Notes: generated by a model from the letters alone, not told the origin. DNA of 64,000 nucleotides from Pyrofollis japonicus (GCF_033097485.1 NZ_AP028634.1:921126-985125); one strand, 5' to 3'; positions 34,174 to 43,592 are shown, numbered from the stretch's first letter. A program made the numbers and translations.

Positions 34174-34539
34174 ATGGGGAATCTCTTGCATCTTTCACGT
34201 ATTATACACGAGAATGTAGCCGAGATCGATATTTCCGAAACCAATGGACGAGTCGAGGTAGTTGTTAAGGCCTTACATGATGAGGGAATTGCAGTAAACA
34301 AGCACCGAATCAAAGGATATCTAGAAAAAGTTAACATTTCTTCAAAATTACTAAATAAAATATCCTTCAACAATAACAATATAATAAAGTTTGTGTCGCC
34401 TATAAAGTGTGTGGTAGTAAGTATAGAGGTCAAGATAAATAATGGAGAAAATTCCGTAAGTATAGGAATAGATTATTGTGATGGGCCTCCATACAATGAA
34501 GAATTAGATGAGATTTTCTCTGCAAGAACATCATGGTAG
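34174..34539 (+). CDS. Hypothetical protein
   Basis: Protein of 121 residues that I do not recognise, with alternating strands and helices (GRVEVVVKALHDEGIAVNK, CVVVSIEVKINNGENSVSIG). ATG at 34174; GGGATGATAG lies just upstream. It may form a unit with the adenosine-specific kinase gene that follows. Confidence 0.5.
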   Translation: MGNLLHLSRIIHENVAEIDISETNGRVEVVVKALHDEGIAVNKHRIKGYLEKVNISSKLLNKISFNNNNIIKFVSPIKCVVVSIEVKINNGENSVSIGIDYCDGPPYNEELDEIFSARTSW

Positions 34540-34625
34540 GCGATTGTTTTGCACGTTTTCATCCTCAAGAGTAATATAGAGTAACGTATTAGTTTTGAGT
34601 TACTAAACAATAGAATGGGGGATAA

Positions 34626-35132
34626 TTGTTGGAGTTTAGTCCTAAACTAAAGAAAATTGATGTCGTTGATATACCGATACCGGAAGGCGCTAATGTGATT
34701 ATCGGGCAATCTCATTTCATAAAAACGCTTGAGGATCTCTATGAGGCTCTTGTAACTAGTGTGCCCAATATACGGTTTGGCATAGCTTTTTGCGAGGCTA
34801 GCCAGAAGCGACTAATTAGATATGAGGGTAATGATGAAGAACTCAAAAACTACGCTATAGAGGCGGCTAAGCGTATTGCAGCAGGCCATGTGTTCGTAAT
34901 CTATATTCGTAATGCGTGGCCTATAAATGTGCTTAATGCCATCAAGCACGTACAAGAAGTTGTAAGGATATACGCGGCTACAGCTAATCCGCTACAAGTG
35001 CTTGTTGCCGAGACGGACCAGGGTAGAGGAGTCATAGGTGTTGTTGACGGCTATACACCTTTAGGCGTTGAGACCGAGGATGATATTGCCGAGAGACGGG
35101 CATTTCTGAGAAAAATAGGGTATAAGAAGTAA
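34626..35132 (+). CDS. Adenosine-specific kinase (DUF355)
   Basis: Protein of 168 residues strongly matching the archaeal DUF355/adenosine-specific-kinase family: [20 protein letters not shown] (about residues 24-43), [19 protein letters not shown] and NALNAIKHV-like [12 protein letters not shown], then [18 protein letters not shown] and [12 protein letters not shown]. The name comes from structural work on a Pyrobaculum homologue; the metabolic role is still unclear. TTG start at 34626 after GGGGGAT. Confidence 0.88.
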   Translation: MLEFSPKLKKIDVVDIPIPEGANVIIGQSHFIKTLEDLYEALVTSVPNIRFGIAFCEASQKRLIRYEGNDEELKNYAIEAAKRIAAGHVFVIYIRNAWPINVLNAIKHVQEVVRIYAATANPLQVLVAETDQGRGVIGVVDGYTPLGVETEDDIAERRAFLRKIGYKK

Positions 35133-35138
35133 TAGGTC

Positions 35139-35205
35139 ATGGCCTCGGGGCCCGGCTGACTCCCATCATTATTTCAGTTCCGCCATAGGTTGTCCTCACC
35201 GGCAT
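35139..35205 (-). ncRNA. Candidate box C/D guide RNA
   Basis: Minus strand. Box C GTGAGGA (35193-35199), a 15 nt guide, D' CTGA (35174-35177), a 4 nt spacer, C' ATGATGG (35163-35169), a 14 nt guide and D CCGA (35145-35148). The flanks ATGCC and GGCCAT can pair with a one-base bulge. It is antisense to no gene and lies between two plus-strand genes. No clear TATA box is seen. Confidence 0.48.
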
Positions 35206-35320
35206 ACCGTACAGTGTATCTACACAATACCCCTTCTATGTGTTTATCTTGGCTATATTTTGAAGTCAAGTATTTCTTTGAACAATTGTAAGTGGTGTCT
35301 GTGGTAGAGGTGCACAGTTA

Positions 35321-35773
35321 TTGAGCAAGTCCAATGTCGTAATCCGTGTATTCGGAGCGGATAGGTTAGACATTGATGGAGTATTGCTAACAGTACTTAG
35401 GCCGGAAAAGGAGGAACAGCGTGTTGGCGACATCTACGATATAGTAGCAGAGTATAAGGAGAGATATAAAGCTACACCAGGAAAGGTCATAGTGTTTTCT
35501 GAGAGAGGTAAGGAAGAAGATACGTATAGAACTACTATAACGACTATTGACAATTGTACTCTTCTATTCCCTGAACCTGTACGTCTTCGCGCTGTTCGGA
35601 TATTAAAAGGGCTTAAACACGGTCAAAAGGTTGGACTAGATGCGTTCAAACGGATATCGTTTGATGAAGATATCTACATATATTGTGGAGAGGTTGTTCT
35701 CGCAGATGATGTTGACGCCGTGATTCTTGAGACTGAGAAAGGCTTTCGCACGATCACTAAAAGGGAGACATAA
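35321..35773 (+). CDS. Hypothetical alpha/beta protein
   Basis: Protein of 150 residues that I do not recognise. It is beta-rich (VVIRVFGADRLDIDGVLLTV, KVIVFSERGKEEDTYRTTIT) and ends with DIYIYCGEVVLADDVDAVIL. TTG start at 35321 with GAGGTG about 10 nt upstream. Confidence 0.55.
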   Translation: MSKSNVVIRVFGADRLDIDGVLLTVLRPEKEEQRVGDIYDIVAEYKERYKATPGKVIVFSERGKEEDTYRTTITTIDNCTLLFPEPVRLRAVRILKGLKHGQKVGLDAFKRISFDEDIYIYCGEVVLADDVDAVILETEKGFRTITKRET

Positions 35774-35796
35774 TTTACAAAACATACTGCGTAACT

Positions 35797-35865
35797 AGGG
35801 GATGAAGGAAGACTCCAATTATGAGCCTGGAGAGGCTATGAGTAAGCTCCGCCCCTCCTGACCCT
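35797..35865 (+). ncRNA. Candidate box C/D guide RNA
   Basis: The stem AGGG (35797-35800) pairs with CCCT (35862-35865). Box C is GATGA (35801-35805) and D CTGA (35858-35861). Inner boxes are degenerate (D' near ATGA, C' near CTATGAG). The D guide is GCTCCGCCCCTC. TAATTTACA at 35771-35779 is a TATA-like element at the right distance. It ends 2 bp before the zinc-finger gene that is transcribed the other way. Confidence 0.52.
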
Positions 35866-35867
35866 TC

Positions 35868-36185
35868 TCAAAGGTTTCTAAGACGCCAGATGTAGTCTTC
35901 CAGCTCCCTTCTAGTGATTTCGTAGACTTGGTCTAAGTGGACACGCCTTATATGCAGATAAAGCCCTTTTCGGGTAAAAGGGCCTCTGCCACACAATTTG
36001 CATCTAAGCGTATCGCCGTCGTGAACTACAAGTTGTGATGCAACTCGCTCAATTATCTCAAGAGCAGCGCTCCTAAGGCTTGGTGGAAGAGCAGAGACGT
36101 CGTAGGAGAGGTTGCAAGCCCTCCGGATTGCCAAGTCAGCTATTTTTGCGACGATCTCTACCAGTTGAACGCCTCGTGAATCCAA
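35868..36185 (-). CDS. C2H2 zinc-finger protein
   Basis: Protein of 105 residues with a helical N-terminus and one C2H2 finger, CKLCGRGPFTRKGLYLHIRRVH (C-x2-C-x12-H-x4-H, about residues 62-84). Single-finger proteins of this size are common in Crenarchaeota. Likely nucleic-acid binding. TTG start at 36185; its GGAGGATGA ribosome site overlaps the stop of the upstream gene, so the two are coupled. Confidence 0.72.
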   Translation of the reverse strand: MDSRGVQLVEIVAKIADLAIRRACNLSYDVSALPPSLRSAALEIIERVASQLVVHDGDTLRCKLCGRGPFTRKGLYLHIRRVHLDQVYEITRRELEDYIWRLRNL

Positions 36186-36192
36186 CTCTTTC

Positions 36193-36675
36193 TCATCCTC
36201 CTGGTTTTGTCGCTAATAGTGCTATAGCTGCTGTACGCAATCCCTTACACCCTTGTTCTAGCGCTTTGTTTGTTATTACTTCTTTAGCCTTCTCGTTGAC
36301 ACCAAGATATTCCATTAACTCTCTTAGGAGCTCGATCTCGTCCTCCTCTCTGCACTTTCCTATGCTCAGAACTGTAAGTAGGGCTTCTAAGCCATCCTCT
36401 CCAAGAAGCTCTATGAGGTCATCTATTTCTTTCTCCTTCATGCTGCAGTATGGTAACAAGTCCTCTATGTAAGTGTAATATGTGTTTGACCTAATCCATT
36501 CCGATAATAAGTCGTAGAGATGCTCTCTTGCTTCATCCGCGGGGACGCCAAGCTTCTTGAGAACTGAAGTAATTGAGGCAACAATAGATATTTCTTTTTC
36601 AATACTTGTTTCTTGTATGACGTCTTGGCTTAAAGATATTGTAGCCGAGGAATCGCTAATTGCCTCCACGGGCAA
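36193..36675 (-). CDS. Hypothetical helical protein
   Basis: Protein of 160 residues that I do not recognise. It is acidic and helical (SVLKKLGVPADEAREHLYD, DDLIELLGEDGLEALLTVLS, ELLRELMEYLGVNEKAKEV). TTG start at 36675 with GGGTG 5 nt upstream. Translationally coupled to the C2H2 gene downstream, which may point to a shared regulatory role. Confidence 0.58.
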   Translation of the reverse strand: MPVEAISDSSATISLSQDVIQETSIEKEISIVASITSVLKKLGVPADEAREHLYDLLSEWIRSNTYYTYIEDLLPYCSMKEKEIDDLIELLGEDGLEALLTVLSIGKCREEDEIELLRELMEYLGVNEKAKEVITNKALEQGCKGLRTAAIALLATKPGG

Positions 36676-36692
36676 GGTTGCACCCAGCGCTT

Positions 36693-36729
36693 ATCCTAAT
36701 ATTTACTTTATTTCGAAAAGCATTAGGAT
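36693..36729. repeat. 8 bp inverted repeat
   Basis: ATCCTAAT (36693-36700) and ATTAGGAT (36722-36729), perfect, 21 nt apart, both flanked by AATATT, just upstream of the minus-strand gene at 36675. Possible operator. Confidence 0.45.
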
Positions 36730-36783
36730 TAATATTACCAGGCCGTAACTCCGTTAAGAAGTATCCTGCCGCTCCAAATTATA

Positions 36784-36845
36784 TCAGCTGGACTAGGATA
36801 CCTCATTGCACTAGCTTGTTGCTCGGTCCGGGTACATGTCATCAT
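36784..36845 (-). ncRNA. Candidate box C/D guide RNA
   Basis: Minus strand. Box C ATGATGA (36839-36845, perfect), a 12 nt guide CATGTACCCGGA, D' CCGA (36823-36826), a 16 nt spacer, C' ATGAGGT (36800-36806), a 12 nt guide ATCCTAGTCCAG and D CTGA (36784-36787). Both guides are exactly 12 nt. No terminal stem is evident, so confidence is moderate. Confidence 0.48.
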
Positions 36846-36906
36846 TTGACATAAAACATAAACTAATACCCGGTTCTGGCACTAGTATAGCTATAGGGAT
36901 TTATAG

Positions 36907-37650
36907 TTGGCTAGATTAGTTTGTGCAAGATGCGGTAAGGAATTAAAGCCAGGTGCTCACGTCGGTGCATTGTGTCTGGACTGCTTTCTTGAAACAACAC
37001 AATTGCTGTGTATTCCTAAGCGCATAGAATTTGATTATTGTAAATACTGTGGGAGTATACGTATAGGATACAAGTGGGTTGAAGGAGGAGAGCTTGGAGA
37101 TGCTGCACGTCGCTATCTAGAATGGTATGTTGCGAATCAAGTAAAGCCGTGTACACCATTAGTCATCTCCTATAAACTTGAAGAAATAACTCCACATACA
37201 ATTCCATCCTGGAGAACAGTATATGAACTAACATTCAGCTTTGTCATAAAGGACGTTGATGATGTAGTGAGACAAACCTACAATGTTGAAATATATGCTA
37301 AGCCAACAGTGTGCCCTCTCTGTAAGGAGAGCCGAAGCGGCGACTATGACGTTGTAGTACAGCTAAGAGGGATGCCGCCAAGAAAGCTTGCTGAGGCTCT
37401 TTCTAGCCTCTTCGAGACAAGTAGGCAAGTGGTTTCATCTATAATTGATATAGTCGAACTAAAAAATGGAGCCGATATCTATCTGTCTGACCGAGGTAGT
37501 GCATCAAAGATAATAAAAGAGCTTAGGAAAAAATTTGAAGTAAATATACTAAGAACGTCAGAGGATGTTGGTGTATCGTCAACCGGGCTACGGCGTCGAA
37601 GAATGATCTATTCTGTAAGGCTTTCGATGAAAAGGAGGCGTACAGGTTGA
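36907..37650 (+). CDS. NMD3-family ribosome-associated protein
   Basis: Protein of 247 residues. The zinc-binding N-terminus has CARCGKELKPG, LCLDCFLE and FDYCKYCGSIRIG, plus a later pair CPLCK (about residue 137), as in NMD3. The eukaryotic protein is the 60S export adaptor, and the archaeal form is thought to act in large-subunit maturation. TTG start at 36907. The stop overlaps the next TTG start by 4 nt. Confidence 0.85.
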   Translation: MARLVCARCGKELKPGAHVGALCLDCFLETTQLLCIPKRIEFDYCKYCGSIRIGYKWVEGGELGDAARRYLEWYVANQVKPCTPLVISYKLEEITPHTIPSWRTVYELTFSFVIKDVDDVVRQTYNVEIYAKPTVCPLCKESRSGDYDVVVQLRGMPPRKLAEALSSLFETSRQVVSSIIDIVELKNGADIYLSDRGSASKIIKELRKKFEVNILRTSEDVGVSSTGLRRRRMIYSVRLSMKRRRTG

Positions 37651-37976
37651 AGGAGAGTATTGACTATGACTACATACCAGAAGAATATCTAAAAGAAATT
37701 GAAGAAGCTGAGGCAGAACTTAGGCAAAAACGACGCAAGAAAAATCCCTATCCTTCTTCACGGGACGTGGTTGAAGCAGTCATTGAAGCGGTAGGAAGTT
37801 TTGCTGGCCATCCAGACGATTTTCCGGAGTATGTGCTAGAGATTCTCAAAGAAAAGGGATTCGACGTTAGGCATGTAACAATTAAGCGTATATGGAGAAC
37901 ATACGAGAACTTGGTAAGAAAGGGTGTTATCTCTGACCGTTTAGGTGTTTTAGCGCGTTACGATTACGAGGAGTAG
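37647..37976 (+). CDS. Hypothetical protein coupled to NMD3
   Basis: Protein of 109 residues that I do not recognise. The acidic, helical start (YDYIPEEYLKEIEEAEAELR) is followed by a basic patch (QKRRKKNPYPSSRD) and a winged-helix-like part (VEYVLEILKEKGFDV-like EYVLEILKEKGFDVRHVTI, TYENLVRKGVIS). TTG start overlaps the NMD3 stop, so translation is coupled. Confidence 0.6.
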   Translation: MKESIDYDYIPEEYLKEIEEAEAELRQKRRKKNPYPSSRDVVEAVIEAVGSFAGHPDDFPEYVLEILKEKGFDVRHVTIKRIWRTYENLVRKGVISDRLGVLARYDYEE

Positions 37977-38031
37977 AGTGTTTCACCGATATCATCTTGC
38001 TAAGAGCGACCTTATAGCCCAGTAGTATACA

Positions 38032-38484
38032 ATGTATTGCCTGGGGGAACAGTTGAGAGTACTAATTAAGCATGGGGACACTTGGCTACAGTTAAAGGAG
38101 GTCTATGTGCTTCAGCGACGTCCCCGTAAGCGTGGGCGCCGGTCGGCCCAGCCGCGCTCCTCTCCATATGGAATGGTTGCAGAAAGTGTTGATGATGTAA
38201 AGATAAATGGTTATAAATACAGCGATACTTTGATCATACCGGCGAGCAAGGTTAGCCGGTTTGCTGCAAGAGCACACATGGCCCCCGTTGATGCAGTGGT
38301 TCTCATAGAGCCAGAGGGGATCGATAAGTACAAGGCGAGAATATATGCAAAATCGCAAAAGGAGCTTACGGAGGCACGCGAGACTGCTTTAAAAATACTC
38401 TCAACGCTATACTCGAGAAAGAGCTTTGAAGAAGAGGAAGAGGAAACCGAGGAGGAAGCAAGTGAAGAGGGCGAAGAAGAATAG
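38032..38484 (+). CDS. Hypothetical protein with acidic tail
   Basis: Protein of 150 residues that I do not recognise. A basic segment near residue 30 (QRRPRKRGRRSAQPR) contrasts with a Glu-only tail (FEEEEEETEEEASEEGEEE). ATG at 38032 listed. TTG at 38053 has the better-spaced GGGGGAA ribosome site and could be the start. Its 3' end overlaps the zinc-finger gene by 23 nt. Confidence 0.6.
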   Translation: MYCLGEQLRVLIKHGDTWLQLKEVYVLQRRPRKRGRRSAQPRSSPYGMVAESVDDVKINGYKYSDTLIIPASKVSRFAARAHMAPVDAVVLIEPEGIDKYKARIYAKSQKELTEARETALKILSTLYSRKSFEEEEEETEEEASEEGEEE

Positions 38485-38839
38485 ATGTGATATATGTGGA
38501 AGGCCGGCTACCCATGTCTGTCCTCTGTGTGGGAGAAGCGTCTGTGACCAGCATTGGGCTGGCGATAAGTGTGTAATTTGCTCCCAAGCACTCTGTGCTG
38601 TATGTAAATCAAATCTGTCTATAGCGACATGCCCTATTTGTGGTCGGCCCGTTTGCGAAAAATGTTCTATCCAGGTGACCCCGGTTATTAGGGTCTGTGT
38701 AGAGTGTGCAAGAAGGTATCTAAAAAACGGTGAATGGCCTCCTCAAGAACTCTTGCGCCAAGACTTACTGAGGCTATCAAGGAGTGTTGCTGAGTTTCTC
38801 AAAAAGTGGGCTGCTTCACCTAAGTTCAGAGAACGCTGA
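38462..38839 (+). CDS. Multi-zinc-finger protein (HIT/B-box-like)
   Basis: Protein of 125 residues with a dense array of zinc ligands in the first 80: CDICG, CPLCGRSVC, QHW, CVICSQALC, CKSN, CPICGRPVCEKC, CVECARR. The spacing recalls treble-clef HIT-type or B-box fingers. The C-terminal 35 residues are helical. GTG at 38462 chosen, since GAGGAGG lies 6 nt upstream. An open frame reaching 38426 only reads the Glu-tail repeat of the preceding gene in another phase. Confidence 0.66.
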   Translation: MKRAKKNRCDICGRPATHVCPLCGRSVCDQHWAGDKCVICSQALCAVCKSNLSIATCPICGRPVCEKCSIQVTPVIRVCVECARRYLKNGEWPPQELLRQDLLRLSRSVAEFLKKWAASPKFRER

Positions 38840-38851
38840 ATCATTACACAC

Positions 38852-39832
38852 TTACTCTTTGTTGATGAATTCGTTAAGTGTTCTTGAACTCTTCCTGGTA
38901 ATTCGCGCTCTTATTCTTAAAGGTATCAAGTGTGATCCATCGCATGTTGGAGCTGTATGTAGGTTCGGAAACCCCTCTCTACACGTAGCATACTCCATGC
39001 CTAGTCGCAACGCTATTTTCCTAACTCTTAGAAGAATCTCTTTTCGTATCTCTAGTGGAAGATAGCGGTATCCGTATAGTCGTTCTCCCCTGATTTTGTA
39101 GAGTTCGTCATACTTTTGTCTAAGCTCGGGAAAAGCCTCTAGCATTCTCTTGTAGTTGTCTGGTTTAGCTTTGTATGTTGAGGTAACAACAAATCTTGCG
39201 CCCGCAGCCCTGGCAGCCTCCAAGACCTCTGAGATATTTTCTTCAGAATCCGTTAGAAGAGGAAAAACAGGGTCTAATCGAATACCAACTGGTACTCCTT
39301 CTTCGTTAAGTCTCTTTAAGGCAAGTATGCGGTCTCGAGGACTAGGTGCACCAGGTTCAAGTCTCCTTGCCAGAGTCTCATCAAGCGTTGTAATCGTCAT
39401 TGTTACGGCTGCGTTGCCGCTGGCAAGCAGTTTTGCGTCGCGTGCCACAAGCGAGCCCTTTGTTATAATTAATACTTTGAAGCCGAGTGGCAAGAGCTGC
39501 TCTAGGCTCCACCTGGTTAGTTTGTACTTCGCCTCTTCGGGAGGGTACGGATCACTACTCGTCGACATATCTATGTGAAATCGTGGGTCAATTACATGTG
39601 CTATATCATATAGAAGTCTTTCCTTGTAGTTCTTCTTAGGTGTGCTAGGCTTCCTACCGATATATGATGTAGCGTAACAATATAGGCAAAAATGACTGCA
39701 GCCGGTATAGGGGTTAAGGGAGTATTTTGGAGGGCATGTGCAAAGAGGGTTGCCCCATGGGTCAAATGCGTTTACGACCTTGCCGCTGCGCAGTATCTGC
39801 CTTCTCTTCATGACGTCTAGTCCTTGATACAT
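38852..39832 (-). CDS. SplB-like radical SAM protein (COG1533)
   Basis: Protein of 326 residues. The N-terminal CTCPPKYSLNPYTGCSHFCLYCYATSY region holds the cluster motif CSHFCLYC (about residues 38-45), as in spore-photoproduct-lyase-like COG1533 proteins. HIDMSTSSDPYPPEEA, the typical block after it, is present, as is VLIITKGSLVARD. Whether it repairs DNA is not known. ATG at 39832, with a second ATG 7 codons in. It is 10 bp downstream of the hexuloisomerase gene on the same strand. Confidence 0.85.
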   Translation of the reverse strand: MYQGLDVMKRRQILRSGKVVNAFDPWGNPLCTCPPKYSLNPYTGCSHFCLYCYATSYIGRKPSTPKKNYKERLLYDIAHVIDPRFHIDMSTSSDPYPPEEAKYKLTRWSLEQLLPLGFKVLIITKGSLVARDAKLLASGNAAVTMTITTLDETLARRLEPGAPSPRDRILALKRLNEEGVPVGIRLDPVFPLLTDSEENISEVLEAARAAGARFVVTSTYKAKPDNYKRMLEAFPELRQKYDELYKIRGERLYGYRYLPLEIRKEILLRVRKIALRLGMEYATCREGFPNLHTAPTCDGSHLIPLRIRARITRKSSRTLNEFINKE

Positions 39833-39842
39833 TATTCTTGGT

Positions 39843-40445
39843 TTAGAGTTCTATATTTGCATGCTTTGCTTTCAAATCTTTCTCGCTCTTTCCGAGCCTA
39901 TGCATGAGCTCAACAACTACTCCATCAAGGAAAGCAAGTGCAGTATCCTCGAAGAGTGTGCCAAGGGGTGCTAGTGGTTCATGTATGCCCAGTATCTGTC
40001 TTGCGAAGTAGTCTATATCCGGTGCAAGCTTTGTACGGCCAGGTATCTCTACAACGATATCGGCTAGTTTGCCTAAGGGGCTCTCAGGATAGCTTGTGAT
40101 GGCAATTATTTTTGCCTTGACCTTCTTCGCCGCTTCAGCTGCTGTGACAATGAGTTGCGTCCTGCCAGAACCCGATATTGCAACCACGACATCGTTTTCC
40201 CCTATGCTCGGCGTTATCGTTTCACCTAGCACGTAGACATTGAACCCTAGATGCATAAGGCGCATCGCAAAAGCCCGTCCCACGAGCCCGCTGCGGCCAG
40301 CGCCCATAACCAGGACCTTCCTACCTTCCTGGTATGCGTCTACGAGCGCATCTATCATTCTTTTCACTTCTTGTTCGTGGAGCTTGTCAGCGACCTTCTC
40401 TATAAATACCGCTATTTCCTTCATGGTCTTCCTTACATAATCCAT
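39843..40445 (-). CDS. hxlB: 6-phospho-3-hexuloisomerase
   Basis: SIS-domain isomerase of 200 residues that interconverts 3-hexulose-6-phosphate and fructose-6-phosphate. In archaea it runs the ribulose-monophosphate pathway backwards to make pentoses. Sugar-phosphate-binding blocks [20 protein letters not shown] (about residues 44-63) and [19 protein letters not shown] (about 86-104) are clear. The partner hexulose-phosphate synthase is not in the window. ATG with AAGGAGGGG upstream. Confidence 0.92.
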   Translation of the reverse strand: MDYVRKTMKEIAVFIEKVADKLHEQEVKRMIDALVDAYQEGRKVLVMGAGRSGLVGRAFAMRLMHLGFNVYVLGETITPSIGENDVVVAISGSGRTQLIVTAAEAAKKVKAKIIAITSYPESPLGKLADIVVEIPGRTKLAPDIDYFARQILGIHEPLAPLGTLFEDTALAFLDGVVVELMHRLGKSEKDLKAKHANIEL

Positions 40446-40670
40446 TAGAGTAGCCCCTCCTTACCGCTTACTCGTGTCAATGTTAGAACGGTTTAAATTG
40501 TTAAAGAAGCAGCTTGTACCCAGCGTTAAGCTTTTATTCAAAATAGATTTCTCAGTGTGTAATGGCCCTTATCTTGGTACCGTGCCCAAAAGTTCGACAA
40601 AGTAAGGTGGTCAGTTATTGCTTCGCCAGCTGCGCTTAGAAGGAAACCGATTAGTGAATACGCAAAGCGC

Positions 40671-43592
40671 TTGTTCGAGATAGCGCAGAAATGGCAAAAA
40701 GCTTGGAGAGAATCTAGGATATTTGAAGCAGATCCCCGTGAAGACAAACCAAAGTTCTTCCTTACTGCAGCATTCCCGTATCCAAACAGCCCGCTACACC
40801 TGGGACACGGAAGGACCTATACTATTACCGACGCGTATGCACGCTACCTTAGAATGAAAGGATACAACGTATTATTCCCGATGGGATTTCACTATACTGG
40901 AACACCGATACTGACAATGGCAGAGCAGATAGCAAGTGGCGACAAGGAGTTAATAGATCTAATGATAAACGTCTATGATGTGCCTCCGGAAGATATTGAG
41001 AAGCTGAAAGACCCCCTGTCGCTAGCTCGCTACTTTCACACAGACGCAAAAAACGCAATGATGGAAATGGGTTACAGTATTGACTGGAGAAGAGAATTTA
41101 CTAGCATAGATCCCGAATTCAAGAAATTCATTACATGGCAGTTTATAAAGCTACGAGAGAAAGGCCTCGTAACTAAGGGAACGCATCCTGTCGGCTGGTG
41201 CCCGAAGCATGGCATGCCAGTAGGAATGCATGATACCAAAGGTGACGTTGAACCGGAAATCGGCGAGTTTACTCTAATACTGTTCAAGCTAAGTGATTTC
41301 GACTACTATCTTCCGGCAGCTACACTGAGGCCGGAAACGGTCTTCGGCGTTACAAATATCTGGGTTAACCCGGATGCCGAGTACAGCCTAGTAATAATTG
41401 ATGGCAAGAAATATATTGTTAGCAAGAGGGCGGCATTTAAGCTAAGATTCCAGCGAGACAACGTTGCTGAAACAAAGACGCTCAAAGGAAGCGAACTCGT
41501 AGGCAAATGGGTAATCAATCCAGCAACAGGTGAAAAGGTTCCAATACTACCTGCCAGCTTCGTTGACCCTGACACTGCGACTGGTGTGGTAATGAGTGTT
41601 CCAGCTCATGCTCCATACGACTATGTGGCTCTACGTGACTTGATTGATAATAACAGCGAGCTTCTATCAAAGCTTGGAATAGATCCGGAAAGGCTCAAGC
41701 CTATACCGCTTATAAGAGTTCCAGGATATGGTGAGATACCGGCAAAAGATATCGTTGAAAAAATGGGCATAAAGAGCCAGCTAGAAAAAGATAAGCTCGA
41801 TGAAGCAACAAAAACTCTCTATAGTGATGAGTTTAATAAAGGTATAATGAGGACTGATATTATCAATAGAGTTTACCAAGAAGTTCCGGAGGAGTATAGG
41901 AAATTCATAGTCGCTGCCCTAAAAGCCTGGATACTTGGTCGTCCGGTGCGCGAAGCCCGCGATGCAGTAGCTAAGTGGTTGACCGAACTAGGTTACGGGG
42001 ACAAAATGTATGAGATAATGAACCGCCCCGTCTATTGTCGTTGTGGCACAGAAATAGTTGTGAAAGTGCTGAAGGATCAATGGTTTATAAACTATGGCGA
42101 TCCAGCCTGGAAGCAAAGAGTGCTTGAACTGCTTAAAGAGATGCGGATTGTTCCTGAAATAATGCGGGATGAATTCATAAAAGTGGTTGACTGGCTCCGC
42201 GAAAGGGCAGCTGCAAGAACGCGTGGGCTTGGAACCGAGCTGCCCTGGGCTCCTGGATGGATCATTGAAAGTCTCAGTGACTCAACAATATACATGGCGT
42301 TCTACACGGTTATCCATAAAATAAGAAGCTACGGATTAAAAGCCGATCAACTAGCACCGAGCTTCTGGGACTATGTATTACTTGGAAAAGGCAATGTAAC
42401 AGCTGTTTCAAGGGAAACAAGCATACCCGTTGGTGTGCTTGAAGACTTGCGTCGTGAATTCGAGTACTGGTACCCGTTGGACTCAAGGCATAGTGGCAGA
42501 GACCTAGTGCCAAATCACTTGACATTCTTCCTGTTTAATCACGTAGCCATATTTCCCAGAGACAAATGGCCGCGCCAAATAGTGGTTAATGGCTTCGTGC
42601 TACTTGAAGGAAAGAAAATGAGTAAGAGCCTGCGAAACATCGTTCCACTTAGAAGAGCTCTACGCGTCTACGGTGTTGACACAGTACGTGCGACACTACT
42701 AGCAGCAGCGGAAATACTACAAGATGCAAACTTCACCGAGGAGCTTGCTCGTAGCGTTATGTCGCAACTACGCAAAATAGAGCAAATAGTTAGCGAGCTA
42801 AGAAACATAGATAGTGAAACCACGATAGCTGATAGATGGCTTGTCAGTAGATTACAAAAACACATAGAACAAGTCACCAATGCTTTCGATGGCTTAAGGA
42901 TCCGCGCAGCCACAGTAAGGGTCCTCTATGAGATGGAAAACGATGCAAAGAAGTACCTTGAGATTAGGGGCAGACCTGGCCCCGCGCTCAGAGAGTATGT
43001 TGATGCCTGGATACGGATGTTAGCACCCATAGCTCCTCATCTAGCTGAGGAACTCTGGCATAGTATTGGGAAGCAAGGCTTCGTCTCGGTAGAGTCATGG
43101 CCTCTACCCGATAGCTCTAAGATCGATGATGAGGCTGAACTCGCAGTGTCCTATGTTGACAAGGTCGTGGAGGATATAAAAGCCATATTAAGAATCTATA
43201 GAGGTGAACCGCATAAGGTAGTGTTAATCGTTGAGAAACCTGAGGCCTGGAAGTATGCCTCACTAGTGGCGTCTGTGATAATCAATAAGGGCCAGATGAG
43301 GGATGCAATAAAGGCATTAATGAATGAAGGTCTTGGAGGCAAACAGGCAGCAGCTCTAGCAAAGAAACTGTTCGAGTACATGCGGGGGCTTGATGAAGAA
43401 ACAATTAGAAGGATAGCAAGCATAAGAAGCTTCAATGAGCGGGAAGTACTGAAAACGTTTAGCGGCTACATTGCGTCAAGAATTGGAATAGAAAATGTAG
43501 AGGTAATAAGTGTTGACGAAGCAGGAGATAATGTGCCGAAACAGAAACTTGCCGCCGTAATACCGGGGAGACCAGCTATAGTAATAAGCTAG
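40671..43592 (+). CDS. leuS: Leucyl-tRNA synthetase
   Basis: Class I synthetase with 973 residues from the TTG at 40671. HIGH-type motif PNSPLHLGHGRT (about residues 38-49), the CP1 editing domain (TLRPETVFGVTNIWV, about 220-234; VVMSVPAHAPYDYVALRD) and KKMSKSLRNI (about 649) are all present. The open frame continues about 18 codons upstream without a stop and encodes a plausible IASPAALRRKPISEYAKR. AAGGTGG at 40604-40610 lies 6 nt before an in-frame ATT, so the true start may be a non-standard codon near 40617. The 3' end touches the minus-strand gene at 43589. Confidence 0.95.
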   Translation: MFEIAQKWQKAWRESRIFEADPREDKPKFFLTAAFPYPNSPLHLGHGRTYTITDAYARYLRMKGYNVLFPMGFHYTGTPILTMAEQIASGDKELIDLMINVYDVPPEDIEKLKDPLSLARYFHTDAKNAMMEMGYSIDWRREFTSIDPEFKKFITWQFIKLREKGLVTKGTHPVGWCPKHGMPVGMHDTKGDVEPEIGEFTLILFKLSDFDYYLPAATLRPETVFGVTNIWVNPDAEYSLVIIDGKKYIVSKRAAFKLRFQRDNVAETKTLKGSELVGKWVINPATGEKVPILPASFVDPDTATGVVMSVPAHAPYDYVALRDLIDNNSELLSKLGIDPERLKPIPLIRVPGYGEIPAKDIVEKMGIKSQLEKDKLDEATKTLYSDEFNKGIMRTDIINRVYQEVPEEYRKFIVAALKAWILGRPVREARDAVAKWLTELGYGDKMYEIMNRPVYCRCGTEIVVKVLKDQWFINYGDPAWKQRVLELLKEMRIVPEIMRDEFIKVVDWLRERAAARTRGLGTELPWAPGWIIESLSDSTIYMAFYTVIHKIRSYGLKADQLAPSFWDYVLLGKGNVTAVSRETSIPVGVLEDLRREFEYWYPLDSRHSGRDLVPNHLTFFLFNHVAIFPRDKWPRQIVVNGFVLLEGKKMSKSLRNIVPLRRALRVYGVDTVRATLLAAAEILQDANFTEELARSVMSQLRKIEQIVSELRNIDSETTIADRWLVSRLQKHIEQVTNAFDGLRIRAATVRVLYEMENDAKKYLEIRGRPGPALREYVDAWIRMLAPIAPHLAEELWHSIGKQGFVSVESWPLPDSSKIDDEAELAVSYVDKVVEDIKAILRIYRGEPHKVVLIVEKPEAWKYASLVASVIINKGQMRDAIKALMNEGLGGKQAAALAKKLFEYMRGLDEETIRRIASIRSFNEREVLKTFSGYIASRIGIENVEVISVDEAGDNVPKQKLAAVIPGRPAIVIS

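Noticed and set aside
38426-38461. Longer start for the zinc-finger protein
   Set aside because: The added residues are only the Glu-tail repeat of the upstream gene read in another frame.
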